DNA of 64,000 nt from the NCBI RefSeq assembly GCF_002811475.1, contig NZ_NPDL01000003.1, positions 248,001 through 312,000 of the forward strand, given 5' to 3'. The DNA comes from Leptospira hartskeerlii. Its GTDB lineage: Bacteria > Spirochaetota > Leptospiria > Leptospirales > Leptospiraceae. Under the pieces are notes generated by a model that worked only from the letters and a program-made list of their open reading frames with translations, did not search any database and had not been told where the DNA came from. How positions within the stretch are numbered: the first letter of the stretch is position 1; every line of letters begins with the position of its first letter. The position numbers were made by a program, and so were the translations under genes. This document shows, piece after piece, positions 1 through 11,109 of this stretch.

Positions 1-857
<857 letters not shown>

Positions 858-892
858 CTTCCGACTCCGTTCAAAAAATCGTCTAATAATCG

Positions 893-952
893 GCCACTTT
901 CTCTTTTTAGTTTCCTAAGCTTGCTTAGGATCATCTGAAAAAGGAAAGTGGC
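893..952 (+). promoter_or_regulatory. Nested hairpin in the metY-metX gap (possible leader element)
   Basis: GCCACTTTC at 893-901 pairs with GAAAGTGGC at 944-952. The helix continues inward with a T-run against an A-run after a one-base bulge. Inside is a second hairpin, CCTAAG-CTTG-CTTAGG (913-928), closing a CUUG tetraloop. No T-run follows the outer stem, so this is not a normal intrinsic terminator. The element ends 22 bases before the metX ATG. It matches no SAM riboswitch class that I recognise. Confidence 0.5.
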
Positions 953-974
953 TTAGTTATTTGGAACTTAAATC

Positions 975-2084
975 ATGGGATCGAATCAATCCGTCGGCAT
1001 AGTAGAACCAAAAACCGCAGTGCTGGGAGATCTACGCCTGGACAACGGTTCTGTTCTTTCCCCTACCGTAGTTGCTTATGAAACCTACGGAACACTTTCT
1101 CCCAACAAAGACAATGCAATACTAGTCTGCCATGCACTTTCAGGAGACGCTCATGCGGCAGGATTTCATTCTGAAGGAGAAAAACGTCCAGGTTGGTGGG
1201 ACGAGTATATCGGTCCAGGTAAGGCCTTTGATACAAATCAATTTTTTATAATATCTTCTAATGTGATCGGCGGATGTAAGGGTTCTTCAGGACCCATGAG
1301 TATCAATCCTGTCAGTGGAAAACCATATGGTTCCAGCTTTCCTTTCGTTTCCATTAAGGATATGGTGGCTGCTCAAAAGCTTTTGGTAGAATCTTTCGGG
1401 ATCCAAAGATTGCTCTGCGTAGCCGGCGGCTCCATGGGTGGAATGCAGGCTTTACAATGGAGCATTTCTTATCCGGATTCTTTAGAGAATTGTATTATTT
1501 TAGCTTCTTCTGCAGAACATTCCGCAATGCAAATCGCCTTTAATGAAGTGGGAAGACAGGCAATTCTTTCCGATCCGAATTGGAATAACGGATTGTATGA
1601 AGACAGTGCAACTCCTCGTAAAGGACTTGCTTTGGCAAGAATGATGGGCCATATCACTTATCTTTCCGACCATAAGATGAGAGAAAAATTCGGCAGGAAA
1701 CCTCCTATAGGAAACCTATTAAATTCCGATTTTGCAGTAGGAAGTTATTTAATATACCAAGGAGAAAGTTTCGTAGATCGTTTCGATGCAAACTCTTATA
1801 TCTATGTGACAAAAGCCCTGGATCATTTCAGTCTGGGCAAAGGCCAGGAACTTACTAAGGCGCTTAGTCCAGCTCATTGTAGATTTTTAGTTGTCTCTTA
1901 TAGTTCCGATTGGCTCTACCCTCCTTCTCAATCTAGAGAGATCGTAAAAAGTTTAGAAGCCTCCGATAAAAGAGTCTTTTACGTGGAGCTTACTACGAAC
2001 GAAGGTCATGATAGTTTTCTTCTTCCTAACCAAAGACAGGAAGATGTGATCAGAGGTTTTCTAAATATGCCGGTGAACGAATGA
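975..2084 (+). CDS. metX: Homoserine O-acetyltransferase
   Basis: Acetyl-CoA-dependent acylation of homoserine, the first committed step of methionine synthesis; cytoplasmic alpha/beta hydrolase fold. The nucleophile elbow GGSMGG lies at residues 151-156 (Ser153). The other triad members are Asp312 in SSDWLYPP and His345 in EGHDSFLL. At 369 residues the length is normal. The ATG at 975 puts the [10 protein letters not shown] segment where family members begin. The stop overlaps the metW start by 4 bp (ATGA), so the two are translationally coupled. A structured leader lies just upstream. Confidence 0.96.
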   Translation: MGSNQSVGIVEPKTAVLGDLRLDNGSVLSPTVVAYETYGTLSPNKDNAILVCHALSGDAHAAGFHSEGEKRPGWWDEYIGPGKAFDTNQFFIISSNVIGGCKGSSGPMSINPVSGKPYGSSFPFVSIKDMVAAQKLLVESFGIQRLLCVAGGSMGGMQALQWSISYPDSLENCIILASSAEHSAMQIAFNEVGRQAILSDPNWNNGLYEDSATPRKGLALARMMGHITYLSDHKMREKFGRKPPIGNLLNSDFAVGSYLIYQGESFVDRFDANSYIYVTKALDHFSLGKGQELTKALSPAHCRFLVVSYSSDWLYPPSQSREIVKSLEASDKRVFYVELTTNEGHDSFLLPNQRQEDVIRGFLNMPVNE

Positions 2085-2692
2085 TAGATTCTAAGATCTT
2101 AAGTAGCGCCACTCTGAGTGAAAGACCGGACTTCGCATATATTCTGGATACAATCTCACCGGGTTCCAGAGTTTTGGACCTTGGTTGCGGCAATGGAGAT
2201 CTTCTCTATCTTCTCAAACAAAAAGGGATCCGAGGACAAGGTATCGAGAAGGACGAAGATGCGATCGTAGAATGTATCCGTAAAGGTGTGTATGTTCACC
2301 ATGGAGATATTGACGAAGGCCTAAGCCATCACGAAGACAAACGTTTTGATTATGTGATCTTAAATCAGACTATCCAAGAGACCAGACACCCTGGCGATAT
2401 TATCAAAGAATGTTTGAGGATCGGCAAACGTGTAATCATCGTTTTTCCGAATTTTGGATATTGGGAAGTTCGTTTTAGAATTCTATTCCAAGGAAAAACT
2501 CCTGTTACGGATCTTCTTCCTTACCGCTGGTTTAATACTCCTAACTTACATTTTCTTTCCGTTCTAGATTTTCAGGAGTTCTGCGATATTCGCGGTTTCA
2601 CTGTAGAAGATAAAGCATTCTTCACAGATCTGAAACAGGTAAAATTTAGTCCCAACTTTTTTGCAAAGTTAGCGTTGTTCCAGATTAGATAG
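2081..2692 (+). CDS. metW: Methionine biosynthesis protein MetW
   Basis: Class I SAM-dependent methyltransferase-like protein. MetW genes sit beside metX in many bacteria and are thought to support homoserine acetylation or methionine synthesis; the precise activity is unsettled. Motif [10 protein letters not shown], is at residues 31-39. The MetW-typical [11 protein letters not shown] and [10 protein letters not shown] segments follow in the second half. It is 203 residues long, normal for the family. It starts within the metX stop (4 bp overlap) and ends 2 bp from the convergent ddl gene, with no terminator hairpin between them. Confidence 0.93.
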   Translation: MIDSKILSSATLSERPDFAYILDTISPGSRVLDLGCGNGDLLYLLKQKGIRGQGIEKDEDAIVECIRKGVYVHHGDIDEGLSHHEDKRFDYVILNQTIQETRHPGDIIKECLRIGKRVIIVFPNFGYWEVRFRILFQGKTPVTDLLPYRWFNTPNLHFLSVLDFQEFCDIRGFTVEDKAFFTDLKQVKFSPNFFAKLALFQIR

Positions 2693-2694
2693 AA

Positions 2695-3750
2695 TCAACC
2701 TACGGGAACCTTCCCTGCTCTTTCTAAAGCCTGGTCGATCAAAGACTGATACAATGTTTGGATAGGAATCCCAGCCGCTTTTGCTTGTTGAGGGATAAGA
2801 CTTGTCTCTGTCATTCCGGGTAACGTGTTTGTTTCCAGAACAAATGGAGTTTCTCCTACCACAATAAAATCCGTTCTTGAATAGCCTTCGCAACCTAGAG
2901 TTTTATGAGCTAGGATGGATTGTTCTTGGATCTTGGAGATGATCTTTTCAGACAAACGAGCAGGGGTGATCTCTTGAGAAAGTCCAGGTTTGTATTTGGA
3001 TTCCACGTCGAAAAATTCTCCGCCTGGAATAATTTCTGTGGGAGGAAGCGCTTCTAGTATTCTTTTAGGGCCTTCTTTCTTTTCCCAGACTCCGCAGGAA
3101 ACTTCCGTTCCTTTCAGGAATTTTTGTAATATAGCATGTTCTTCAGCATCGAAAAATTCTGGCAGTTTCTTACGCAGATCTTCCGGTCCTTCTATCCTGA
3201 ATGTATGAAAGCTAGAACCGCCTTCTACCGGTTTTAAAAAAAGTGGATATTCTAAACCGGAGTTTTCGACCGAAGTCGGATTTTCAGAATATTCTTTTTT
3301 TCTCAATTCCCAAAACGGAGCCACAGACATTCCAGCGAGTTGGAATAATCGATTTGCTCTGATCTTATCCATTGCAAGTGCAGATGCTTTTACGTCTGAA
3401 CCTGTGAATGGGATCCCGAGAACTTTTAAGAAACCTTGGACGGAACCGTCTTCTCCGCTTGTTCCATGTAATCCTAAAAATGCAACATCACAATCTAAGG
3501 AGGAGAATGCACCTGCAATAGTAGAATGAATTTCTTCGAATTCTTTTAAATACTCTTCCGGATTCTTGGAATTTCCATCAGGGAACTCGGGTCGATACTC
3601 TTTAGGGATCACCCATCTGCCATCTCTGGAAATCAGAATGGGTTTGACCGAATGTCCCATGGCAGACAAAGTTTTACTTATGAAAGTGCCTGTGCGCAGG
3701 GAAATTTCGTGTTCTGTGGAAGTTCCGCCGAATAAAACTGCAATTTTCAA
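2695..3750 (-). CDS. ddl: D-alanine--D-alanine ligase
   Basis: ATP-grasp ligase that makes D-Ala-D-Ala for peptidoglycan; cytoplasmic. The N-terminal substrate motif GGTSTEHEIS is at residues 8-17. The middle shows LFLKPVEGGSSFHT (the ATP-binding lysine loop), and the C-terminus has LETNTLPGMTETSLIP, which carries the metal-binding Glu/Asn. At 351 residues the size is normal. It converges on metW with almost no gap, and its 5' end faces the gene at 3789 with 38 bp between, so the two divergent promoters must overlap. Confidence 0.95.
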   Translation of the reverse strand: MKIAVLFGGTSTEHEISLRTGTFISKTLSAMGHSVKPILISRDGRWVIPKEYRPEFPDGNSKNPEEYLKEFEEIHSTIAGAFSSLDCDVAFLGLHGTSGEDGSVQGFLKVLGIPFTGSDVKASALAMDKIRANRLFQLAGMSVAPFWELRKKEYSENPTSVENSGLEYPLFLKPVEGGSSFHTFRIEGPEDLRKKLPEFFDAEEHAILQKFLKGTEVSCGVWEKKEGPKRILEALPPTEIIPGGEFFDVESKYKPGLSQEITPARLSEKIISKIQEQSILAHKTLGCEGYSRTDFIVVGETPFVLETNTLPGMTETSLIPQQAKAAGIPIQTLYQSLIDQALERAGKVPVG

Positions 3751-3788
3751 TGATCTAATCCCCTGTTGCTTAGGATTTTCCGGGAAGA

Positions 3789-5189
3789 ATGATAAATAAG
3801 AATCTAGTACTGATCCTTTTCTTCCTAGTTTGTACGGAAAGTCTATTTTCGGAATACCCTTTCAAACCGGTTTCTCCTTATCCTTCCGAATACAAACAAT
3901 TTTGGTTCTTATACCAATCCGAAAAAAGATTGGGAGAAGAAGAGCAGATCTTCCGTCCCTTCTTCTCCACTTATAAAGAAACCAAATCGAATTATAGATA
4001 TGACACGTTCTTATTCCCGATCTATTATTCGGAAAAGACGGATTACTGGAGGGTATGGAGCTTTTTATTCTTCATCAGTGGGACGGAAACTTACCATGAC
4101 GATCTAGGTTGGGATGAGGATACTCTTTCTCCACTTTTAATCTGGGGAAAAGGAGAAACTGCTCGCGAGTCCTATTTCGGATTTTTTCCTTTATTCGGAA
4201 GACTTAGAGGAAAGGTTAGCTACTCGGAATTGAATTTTGCCCTATTCCCTCTTTATTCCAATTGGAAATATAAGAATTATAATGCCCATGGGATCTTATG
4301 GCCTTTGGTCATGTGGGGAGGTTCCGAAGTCAGAAGCGATCTTAGGATCTTGCCTTTTTATTCTCACAAGATCCATAAAGGGAAATATGAACGTTACTCG
4401 ATCCTTTGGCCATTTATCCAATGGGGAAATATTAACGAGGATAAAAGAGAACCCTTCACTTATAAAATGTTTTGGCCCCTCTACTTAGCGAAAGATTCCG
4501 AATTCGGGAATATGAAGGCAAGAGCGTTTCTCTGGTTTCCTATTTTTGGTTCTCTATTTTCGTACGGGTACGATAAAAGAACTCATGAAAAAGATCTGAA
4601 CATTCTATTTTTCCTCTTCCAGTATGGTCAAAACGACGACGAAGATTACAGAAAGTTAATCTTATTTCCTTTTTACGGTTATTATAGATTTGCGTATAAG
4701 GAGACCAGATTTTTCACTCCGTTCTATTTCCGCTTAAGTACCGATAGCTATCATCTCAAATCTTCCGAGACTTATTTTATTCCATTTTGGTGGAGAACGA
4801 ACAGGACTTACGTTCAATGGGGAAGAGAAGAAAATTATTATAAACTCTGGCCATTCTTCCGTTGGCATGAAGATAGAGAAGGTAACCTGACTTGGAATCT
4901 ACTTTCTTTATTTCCTATAAAATCCGAACTTGTGGAAAGGATCTGGGATCCGGTCTGGTCCATTGTTGAGTATCAAAAATTAGCCAATGGAGAAAAAAGG
5001 CTCTCTTTTTTAATGAGACTTTATACCCAGAGATGGAACGAAGACGAACTGCATATCCATGTGCCATTGCTCGTGGAATACAGCTCCACTCCGGAAAAGA
5101 CTTCTTATCAATTTTTATACGGTCTATTCGGATTAGAAAGAAGTAAGGACAAGACTACGGTGCAGATTTTTTGGTGGATTAGGCTCTAA
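3789..5189 (+). CDS. Exported protein with aromatic (F/L)(W/F)P repeats, function unknown
   Basis: 466 residues, beginning with a probable signal peptide ([21 protein letters not shown]). The rest is a run of short, very aromatic segments of the form hydrophobic-W/F-P-hydrophobic, for example [40 protein letters not shown] and LWPFFRWH. They are spaced about 25-50 residues apart and separated by charged, Tyr-rich stretches. This suggests a repeated beta-hairpin or beta-barrel-like outer-membrane protein; that is inference. It lies 5 bp upstream of the mlaE-like gene, so it is probably cotranscribed with the lipid-transport genes. I do not recognise a named family. Confidence 0.8.
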   Translation: MINKNLVLILFFLVCTESLFSEYPFKPVSPYPSEYKQFWFLYQSEKRLGEEEQIFRPFFSTYKETKSNYRYDTFLFPIYYSEKTDYWRVWSFLFFISGTETYHDDLGWDEDTLSPLLIWGKGETARESYFGFFPLFGRLRGKVSYSELNFALFPLYSNWKYKNYNAHGILWPLVMWGGSEVRSDLRILPFYSHKIHKGKYERYSILWPFIQWGNINEDKREPFTYKMFWPLYLAKDSEFGNMKARAFLWFPIFGSLFSYGYDKRTHEKDLNILFFLFQYGQNDDEDYRKLILFPFYGYYRFAYKETRFFTPFYFRLSTDSYHLKSSETYFIPFWWRTNRTYVQWGREENYYKLWPFFRWHEDREGNLTWNLLSLFPIKSELVERIWDPVWSIVEYQKLANGEKRLSFLMRLYTQRWNEDELHIHVPLLVEYSSTPEKTSYQFLYGLFGLERSKDKTTVQIFWWIRL

Positions 5190-5194
5190 TCGAA

Positions 5195-5974
5195 ATGTTG
5201 GAATCCTTTAAAGAAAAAGCGAACGATACTCTATACGCTGCAGGTTATACGATCGTTTTGATCGCGGAAACTTTTTTAAATCTAAGATTTGCGGTCGAAA
5301 AACGGAAAGAAATTTTAGACCAGATGTTTATCGCGGGTGTAGGAAGTTTGTTTGTGGTCTCGGTAGTTGCAGTTTTTACAGGAATGCTTCTCACCTTAAA
5401 CACCGGACTTGGCTTAAAAGATTTCGGAGCAGAAGGACAGATCGGACTTCTTCTTACAATCACTCTTACTCGAGAGATGTCTCCTTTTATGACCGCACTT
5501 ATTTTAGCTGCTTCTATCGGTTCTGCAATCGCAGCGGAAATCGGGACCATGAAAGTTTCGGAAGAAATCGACGCTTTAGAAGTAATGTCCATTGATCCTG
5601 TACGATTTCTGGTGTTTCCAAGAGTATTAGGTTTTTCTTTAATGGTCCCTGTGCTCTGCGTGTATTCCAGTATTTTGGGGATCTTAGGCGGGGCGTTAGT
5701 CGGGCATTTTCAATTGGGAATAGAATATATAGTGTATTTCCAGGATGTGAACGAAAGGATCACTTCCATTCCGGGCCTTAAAGACCTTTACACCGGCTTA
5801 TTCAAAGGATATGTATTTGGCCTAATCATTTCGTCCATCTCTTGTTCTCACGGTTTAAGAACGAGTGGAGGAGCGATAGGGGTCGGCAGGGCCACTAGAG
5901 AATCTGTAGTAACTTCTTTTTTGATGGTTATCTTTTTCGGTTACGTGATCACCGCGATCTTCTATAGGGAATAA
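5195..5974 (+). CDS. mlaE: MlaE-family ABC transporter permease
   Basis: Inner-membrane permease of an MCE-type phospholipid transport system. At 259 residues it has several hydrophobic segments. It carries the MlaE hallmark around residues 112-137, where [17 protein letters not shown] follows a small-residue-rich helix. ATPase and MCE genes follow directly. The ATG lies 5 bp after the preceding stop and the next gene starts 3 bp after this one ends, so translation is probably coupled. In double-membrane bacteria such systems move phospholipid between inner and outer membranes; the direction here cannot be told from sequence. Confidence 0.92.
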   Translation: MLESFKEKANDTLYAAGYTIVLIAETFLNLRFAVEKRKEILDQMFIAGVGSLFVVSVVAVFTGMLLTLNTGLGLKDFGAEGQIGLLLTITLTREMSPFMTALILAASIGSAIAAEIGTMKVSEEIDALEVMSIDPVRFLVFPRVLGFSLMVPVLCVYSSILGILGGALVGHFQLGIEYIVYFQDVNERITSIPGLKDLYTGLFKGYVFGLIISSISCSHGLRTSGGAIGVGRATRESVVTSFLMVIFFGYVITAIFYRE

Positions 5975-5977
5975 ATC

Positions 5978-6745
5978 ATGGAAGAATACGCAATAGAACT
6001 CATCAATCTGCACAAAGCTTTCGGACAAAGAAAAATCCTGAAAGGTATGAACCTTCAGGTAAAAAAGGGAGAGACCATGGTGGTACTTGGGCCTTCCGGA
6101 ACAGGAAAGTCCGTGACCTTAAAACATATCACAGGTCTATTAGATCCTGATGCAGGAGAATGTAAGATCTTCGGCGAAAAAATCTCAGGGGTTACCATCC
6201 AGGAGAGAGAAAAGCTCCGAGCTAAAATGGGAGTTTTATTTCAGTCGGGTGCTCTCATCAACTGGATGACCGTGTTCGATAACGTTGCACTCCCCTTAAG
6301 AGAGCATAAATTATATCCCGAAGAGGAAATCCAACGCATCGTTGCCGAAAAACTTAGGTTAGTGGATATGACTGTCGCGAAGGATAATTTTCCGAACGAT
6401 ATCTCAGGCGGAATGAAGAAGAGAGCAGGACTTGCAAGAGCAATCGCTTCCAATCCTCAGATCATTTTATACGACGAGCCCACATCCGGTCTAGATCCTG
6501 TTATGTCGAACGTGATCAACGAACTGATTATCCGTATCAAAAAGGAAACCGGTGCAGCTCAAGTGGTGGTCACACATGATATGTCCAGCGCGTATATGAT
6601 AGCCGACCGCATTTCATTTTTTTATGGGGGACAGGTCTTATTTACCGGAACTCCGGAAGAAGTGCAGAATTCTCCGAATGAATTCATCCGTCAGTTTATC
6701 AATGGACATACCAAAGGACCTATGATTCTGGAAACTAAGAATTGA
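5978..6745 (+). CDS. mlaF: MlaF-family ABC transporter ATP-binding protein
   Basis: Cytoplasmic ATPase of the MCE lipid transporter. Walker A GPSGTGKS is at residues 38-45. The signature is [15 protein letters not shown], Walker B is [13 protein letters not shown], and a VVTHDM switch His follows. The KKRAGLARA signature variant is typical of Mla/Mce ATPases. At 255 residues the length is normal. It lies 3 bp after mlaE. Confidence 0.94.
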   Translation: MEEYAIELINLHKAFGQRKILKGMNLQVKKGETMVVLGPSGTGKSVTLKHITGLLDPDAGECKIFGEKISGVTIQEREKLRAKMGVLFQSGALINWMTVFDNVALPLREHKLYPEEEIQRIVAEKLRLVDMTVAKDNFPNDISGGMKKRAGLARAIASNPQIILYDEPTSGLDPVMSNVINELIIRIKKETGAAQVVVTHDMSSAYMIADRISFFYGGQVLFTGTPEEVQNSPNEFIRQFINGHTKGPMILETKN

Positions 6746-6813
6746 AACCTGGGTCCTAAGAGAATATTCTGGATAAAAAGTCCGATATATATAGTAAGAG
6801 TTTTGGATCCTAA

Positions 6814-7563
6814 ATGAAATCCTTTCGTTATCTTTTAGTAGGTGCTATCTTTTCCGTAGCTTTGGTCGTAGTCGGTTACTTTACCGTTATGACGGAAGGT
6901 GGTCCCGTTCAAAAACGGGGTGAATTCCTAAAGATCAATTTCAAAAATTCGGAAGGGATCAAAGTTGGAAACAAGGTCACTGTGCAAGGTGTACCGTTCG
7001 GTTACGTTTCCAATATTCGACTCATCCAAATAGATGAGAGTGGAGCAGTACTTCCCGCAGGAGAAGTAGGAGTCGCCACCAGGGTAGAAGTTACCATTCT
7101 TCTAAAAGAGCCTGTTCGTATGTACGAAAATTATGATATTGCAATACGTAACGAAAGTTTGCTTTCCGGTAGAGTGATCTCCATAGACCCGGGAACTTCT
7201 GAATCAACGGAAGAAGGTAAAGGTACACCTAGGACTTTCCAAGTAGTGGATTATAAATCTGGAGTAACTTCCTTAAAAGGAAGAGTATTGCAGGATCCGC
7301 TCGTATCTCTTTCCGAATTGATTGCAGAAAACAGAGGAGATATTCGTAAAACCTTCTCAAACGTAGCTGATATCACTACTAAGATCAATACTGGAGACGG
7401 AACTCTAGGTAGACTAATCAACAGAGACGATCTTCATACGAATGTGAATACCGTTTTAACAGACGCTCAGATTGTCCTTAGAGAACTGAGAGAAGGTCTG
7501 GAAGATACCAGAGAACAAGCTCCGGTCACAAGCTTTATTCGCGCGGCACTTAGCTCTTTCTAA
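6814..7563 (+). CDS. mlaD: MlaD/MCE-domain protein
   Basis: Periplasmic substrate-binding component of the MCE transporter, anchored by one N-terminal membrane helix (about residues 5-25). The MCE domain follows (about 35-125), with the recognisable [18 protein letters not shown] and GYVSNI segments and [13 protein letters not shown]. The C-terminal third is predicted helical. At 249 residues it is longer than E. coli MlaD (about 180) and resembles spirochaetal and actinobacterial MCE proteins with a tail. It is separated from mlaF by 68 bp, in which I see no terminator. Confidence 0.9.
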   Translation: MKSFRYLLVGAIFSVALVVVGYFTVMTEGGPVQKRGEFLKINFKNSEGIKVGNKVTVQGVPFGYVSNIRLIQIDESGAVLPAGEVGVATRVEVTILLKEPVRMYENYDIAIRNESLLSGRVISIDPGTSESTEEGKGTPRTFQVVDYKSGVTSLKGRVLQDPLVSLSELIAENRGDIRKTFSNVADITTKINTGDGTLGRLINRDDLHTNVNTVLTDAQIVLRELREGLEDTREQAPVTSFIRAALSSF

Positions 7564-7590
7564 AACCTTTTTCTTGCCAAATCAGGTTGT

Positions 7591-8487
7591 ATGCGGAAGA
7601 CTTTCCTTATGTCTTCTCGTAAAATTGCAATCATCGGAACCGGGATCATGGGAAGAGGGATCGCAAACAATCTCTCTTCCAAAGGGCATTCTCTTCAGTT
7701 ATTTGCTCGTAACCCAGAAAAAATCCAAGACTTAAAATCAGCGAATATTTCCGTCCACGGAGATATCAAAGAAGCAGCAAAAGATTCAGAAATTATAATA
7801 CTCTGTCTTACGGAAGATCATGTAGTAGAAGAATCAGTATTCTCCTCCGGTCTTCTGGAAACGAATGCAAAATATGTGATAGATGTTGGCACAACCTCCC
7901 CTTCTCTCACAATCAAACTGAAAGACGCATTTCAAAAACAGAATATCCAATTTTTAGATGCTCCTATGACAGGTTCTAAGAATGCAGCCAGAGATGGACA
8001 GATCCTATTTATGGTAGGCGCAAAATCTAAAGAAGAAATCCAAGACATCTCTTTTGTATTTGAGATCTGCGGCAAGAACACTGTCTATTGTGGACAGATC
8101 GGAGATGGACAGAAGGCAAAGATCGCTCTCAACATGGTGCAAGCAGGGATCTTCCAAGTTTATATGGAAGGTTTTTCTTTGGCCAAAAGCCAAGGTATAG
8201 ATCCTTCTATCCTGAAATCTATCTTAGAACAGTCCGCTGCTAAATCCGGAATTTCAGAATTCAAGTTTCCATTTCTATTCTCAGGAAATTACGAGACTCA
8301 TTTCGCTTTGAAGAATATGTATAAGGATCTCAAACATGCACTCTCATTAGGAGAAGAATCCGGAACTAAGCTGCCACTCTGTTCCGGACTGGATGAGATT
8401 TACCGCTCCGGTATCGAAGCGGGTTTGGGTGAGAAGGACTATTGCAGCTTAAACGAGGTTACTGCGAAGATACCTCCGGCCAAATGA
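7591..8487 (+). CDS. NAD(P)-dependent beta-hydroxyacid dehydrogenase
   Basis: Member of the 3-hydroxyisobutyrate / 6-phosphogluconate-like dehydrogenase family. The dinucleotide-binding motif [11 protein letters not shown] is near the N-terminus. [15 protein letters not shown] is the substrate-binding box, and the catalytic Lys lies in [12 protein letters not shown]. The substrate cannot be fixed from sequence. An alternative ATG at 7609 gives a start (MSSRKIAII) closer to the family norm; I cannot separate the two by ribosome-binding site. It follows mlaD by 27 bp. Its 3' end overlaps the convergent gene by 29 bp. Confidence 0.87.
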   Translation: MRKTFLMSSRKIAIIGTGIMGRGIANNLSSKGHSLQLFARNPEKIQDLKSANISVHGDIKEAAKDSEIIILCLTEDHVVEESVFSSGLLETNAKYVIDVGTTSPSLTIKLKDAFQKQNIQFLDAPMTGSKNAARDGQILFMVGAKSKEEIQDISFVFEICGKNTVYCGQIGDGQKAKIALNMVQAGIFQVYMEGFSLAKSQGIDPSILKSILEQSAAKSGISEFKFPFLFSGNYETHFALKNMYKDLKHALSLGEESGTKLPLCSGLDEIYRSGIEAGLGEKDYCSLNEVTAKIPPAK

Positions 8488-9019
8488 TCTTTTCTATCAG
8501 ACCATTACCATTTTTGTCGATTCTCAATTGGATTTTGGCGCCTGGTTCTCGGAGTTTTTCCTCTAGTTCTTTCGCGCCCTCTTCCGGGATAAAATATTTG
8601 CGGAAAGGATAATTAAAGTTTCCGTAATTACATTCTCCTTTGACGTAGTTCCAACAAGTCGTATCGTTTTTGAGTTCGTTACAATCAGAGTAAAAACGTA
8701 TTTCATATTCGGAAGGTTCTCTGGAATCAAAACAAACGCAGGTTTCCTTTTTAGTGAGCTTGCTTCCGTCTACAGTTGCCACCGCAGATTCTACAGTAGA
8801 TGAAACGTAATCTCCCTTTTGACAGACATCGTCGGAGTATTTCCGATCTATCTGAAATCTTAGGTATTGCCCGGAAAGTAAATCTCTAGGATCATATCCA
8901 GTAATCGGAAGTATCAAAATTTTCCCATTCCTAAGATCGAATTCCCTCTCCAAGGCAACGGAAGCCAAAACAATGATTGGTAAGAATACAGCAAGAATAT
9001 AAATGCTAAACTTATTCAT
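8459..9019 (-). CDS. GDYXXLXY-family membrane-anchored protein
   Basis: 186 residues with one N-terminal membrane helix (about residues 4-22). The conserved stretch is [15 protein letters not shown], the hallmark of GDYXXLXY proteins, followed by a Cys-containing region ([16 protein letters not shown]) and YFIPEEGA. These proteins are regularly paired with DUF2157 membrane proteins, exactly as here: its start overlaps the upstream DUF2157 gene by 4 bp. Function unknown; the pair probably forms an envelope complex. The 3' end overlaps the dehydrogenase gene on the other strand. Confidence 0.85.
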   Translation of the reverse strand: MNKFSIYILAVFLPIIVLASVALEREFDLRNGKILILPITGYDPRDLLSGQYLRFQIDRKYSDDVCQKGDYVSSTVESAVATVDGSKLTKKETCVCFDSREPSEYEIRFYSDCNELKNDTTCWNYVKGECNYGNFNYPFRKYFIPEEGAKELEEKLREPGAKIQLRIDKNGNGLIEKIIWPEVSSQ

Positions 9020-10206
9020 ATTCCAAATTCCTCATCTTGAAAGAGCTGGTTCGCGGCATTTCTGATCTTTTCTCTCATCCTAAATATTAAGATGCTGAAA
9101 CCCAAAATAAATATTCCGGAGACGATCAGACCAATTCCGGTAGCAAGCAAACTTCCGAATACTTCCAAATAGACAGATACGAATCTAAGACCTAAAATTA
9201 GTAAAGAGAGATCGAACCATCTTCGAGATTCAAAAAATAAGAATGTAAATGGGATCCAGGCCAAAAAGAAAAATATCATAGCTGGATACTTTCCATACCA
9301 ATGAAATACCTGAGGGTAATTTAGGAATCCTAAGAATATTCCGGAAATAGAAAGTAAAATGATCTTTCTACGAGAAAAACGCTTTCTGAAAAATTGAGAC
9401 ACCGCAATCAACAGAATAGGAAAAAGTAAAGGCCAATACCATGAGAAAGGCAGATCGTATCTTCTAGCAAATTCAGGATCTTGGTCCAAATTCGGAATAT
9501 CATGAGTTTCAAAACTTCCCCAAATAGAAGAAGTTAAAAAGAAACCAAAAGCCCAAAGTAAGAACGGATTCACAAGGATAGAAGTTTTACTTTCCTTAGT
9601 ATCCAATCTTCTCTCTGCAAAGATGGCAATCCCTGCAAATACCCAAGAAGCAATAAAGAAGAAGAGAGAAAAATAATGATCTTTCTCTTTCCAACTAATA
9701 TCCGGATGATTGTCTATCCAACTTAAGAATGAAGAGCTGAATACTGCGATCCAAAGATGTTGCAGTACCCTACCAGGATACATGACCACGAGCAAGATAG
9801 TGATCCCTGACCAAAGTAAAAGTGCTTGGTATAATTTTCCTTGGGTATGATAGATCTGGGAAACCAAACCAATATTCGCAAAAAATAATACACAAAGAAG
9901 TAAAACTAAAAGATAACGAATTGTATCGTTCCAAATCTCTTTACTTTGAGAATACAGGATCGTAATCCCTATCCCTGAAAGTAGTGTAAAACTCGCGACC
10001 AATTTTACGGAATAATGGATCTTATCCCAGTTAGCAGCCACCATTGCGATGACCCCAAGTCCGATAATCACGATCCCTAAGGCAAGAAAGGAATAGAATA
10101 CATAAGGAATTTTTTTAGAATCTTCGAATTTGAGAATGGACTCTGCCTGAGTCTGGCTAATGAGTCCGCCATCCACCCAAGTTTTTAACTTTTTCTTCCA
10201 ATTCAT
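9016..10206 (-). CDS. DUF2157 integral membrane protein
   Basis: 396 residues. The N-terminus (about 1-35) is the soluble DUF2157 start, with WVDGGLISQTQAESIL and an amphipathic helix. About ten to twelve hydrophobic segments fill the remainder. The function of this family is not known. It is the first gene of a coupled pair with the GDYXXLXY gene (4 bp overlap). About 30 bp separate it from the M48 protease gene upstream, so they may share a transcript. Confidence 0.87.
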   Translation of the reverse strand: MNWKKKLKTWVDGGLISQTQAESILKFEDSKKIPYVFYSFLALGIVIIGLGVIAMVAANWDKIHYSVKLVASFTLLSGIGITILYSQSKEIWNDTIRYLLVLLLCVLFFANIGLVSQIYHTQGKLYQALLLWSGITILLVVMYPGRVLQHLWIAVFSSSFLSWIDNHPDISWKEKDHYFSLFFFIASWVFAGIAIFAERRLDTKESKTSILVNPFLLWAFGFFLTSSIWGSFETHDIPNLDQDPEFARRYDLPFSWYWPLLFPILLIAVSQFFRKRFSRRKIILLSISGIFLGFLNYPQVFHWYGKYPAMIFFFLAWIPFTFLFFESRRWFDLSLLILGLRFVSVYLEVFGSLLATGIGLIVSGIFILGFSILIFRMREKIRNAANQLFQDEEFGI

Positions 10207-10236
10207 AACGCGAAAGTTATCTAAATGGAATCGAAA

Positions 10237-11109
10237 TCAGTCAACCTCGTTTCCGAAAGACTTTTCAATATTATTGCGGTATCTTTCTTTAAAATATGAT
10301 TTTTGATTCGGTGCGCCAATGCCGGCATCTTTCAATCTTTTTTCGTTGGCTGAAATTCTATCTTCGTCGAGTGGATGCGTGCTTAAATATTTTTCCAAAG
10401 GAATATCCGCTCCTTTTAACTCAGGATTTATTTTCTTCTCTTTTTGGATATCTTTGAAAAAATCGGCGATCGCACCGGGATAATAAGGAGTAGATCTCAT
10501 ATAATCAAAGCCGAATTCGTCTGCTTCTTCTTCCATGGAACGAGAGTTTGCAAGTCCCAATAGATTTGTAGAAAGTCCTGCAATATCGGCCGCATGTTGC
10601 GCAAGATCAGGACCTAATACGTAAGAAAGAACAAAATATAACGCAAAATATAAAGTAAGATTCGTGGATAATTGTTTGGTAGAATGTCTTCTTTCCGCAT
10701 GAGCGATCTCATGAGAAAGTATCCCTGCGAGAGTCGCTTCATTTTTTACGAAATGAAGAAGTCCTGTATAAACGAATATATAGCCTCCGGGCGCGCAGAT
10801 CGCATTGATAACCTTATCATCATCTATTATGGTTACCTTATATTTGAATTCGTCCTTGTATTGGATGGATTTGGATTTTAAGATACGATCTACAATAGAT
10901 TGCAGATATTTTTCCAAGGACTTGTCTTTGTAAATTTTTCCGTGACCTTCTCCTGTTACTGCTGCCTTATAAAATTGTTCTCCTAAAAATCGGTCTACGT
11001 CCAAAGGAAAGACAATATCCACCATCCAGCCGCAACCTTGGAGGGAAAAAAGTAAAAATAGGACCAGAAAATATTTGCGAATAGAACTTTTATTCATAGG
11101 ACAATTCAC
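10237..11109 (-). CDS. M48-family metalloprotease, lipoprotein
   Basis: Zinc metallopeptidase of the M48 (Oma1/BepA-like) family. Zinc motif [10 protein letters not shown] lies in the middle, and the third ligand is the Glu in [15 protein letters not shown]. The N-terminus has a signal peptide ending SLQGC (Cys26 from the GTG start), so it is probably a periplasm-facing lipoprotein working in envelope quality control. The GTG at 11109 overlaps the upstream gene by 4 bp; an ATG at 11097 gives a cleaner signal peptide ([10 protein letters not shown]) and is equally likely. At 290 residues the length is normal. Confidence 0.9.
   Translation of the reverse strand: MNCPMNKSSIRKYFLVLFLLFSLQGCGWMVDIVFPLDVDRFLGEQFYKAAVTGEGHGKIYKDKSLEKYLQSIVDRILKSKSIQYKDEFKYKVTIIDDDKVINAICAPGGYIFVYTGLLHFVKNEATLAGILSHEIAHAERRHSTKQLSTNLTLYFALYFVLSYVLGPDLAQHAADIAGLSTNLLGLANSRSMEEEADEFGFDYMRSTPYYPGAIADFFKDIQKEKKINPELKGADIPLEKYLSTHPLDEDRISANEKRLKDAGIGAPNQKSYFKERYRNNIEKSFGNEVD

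Noticed and set aside
893..952. SAM riboswitch before metX
   Set aside because: No conserved core of SAM-I, SAM-II, SAM-III or SAM-IV is visible; only generic stems.
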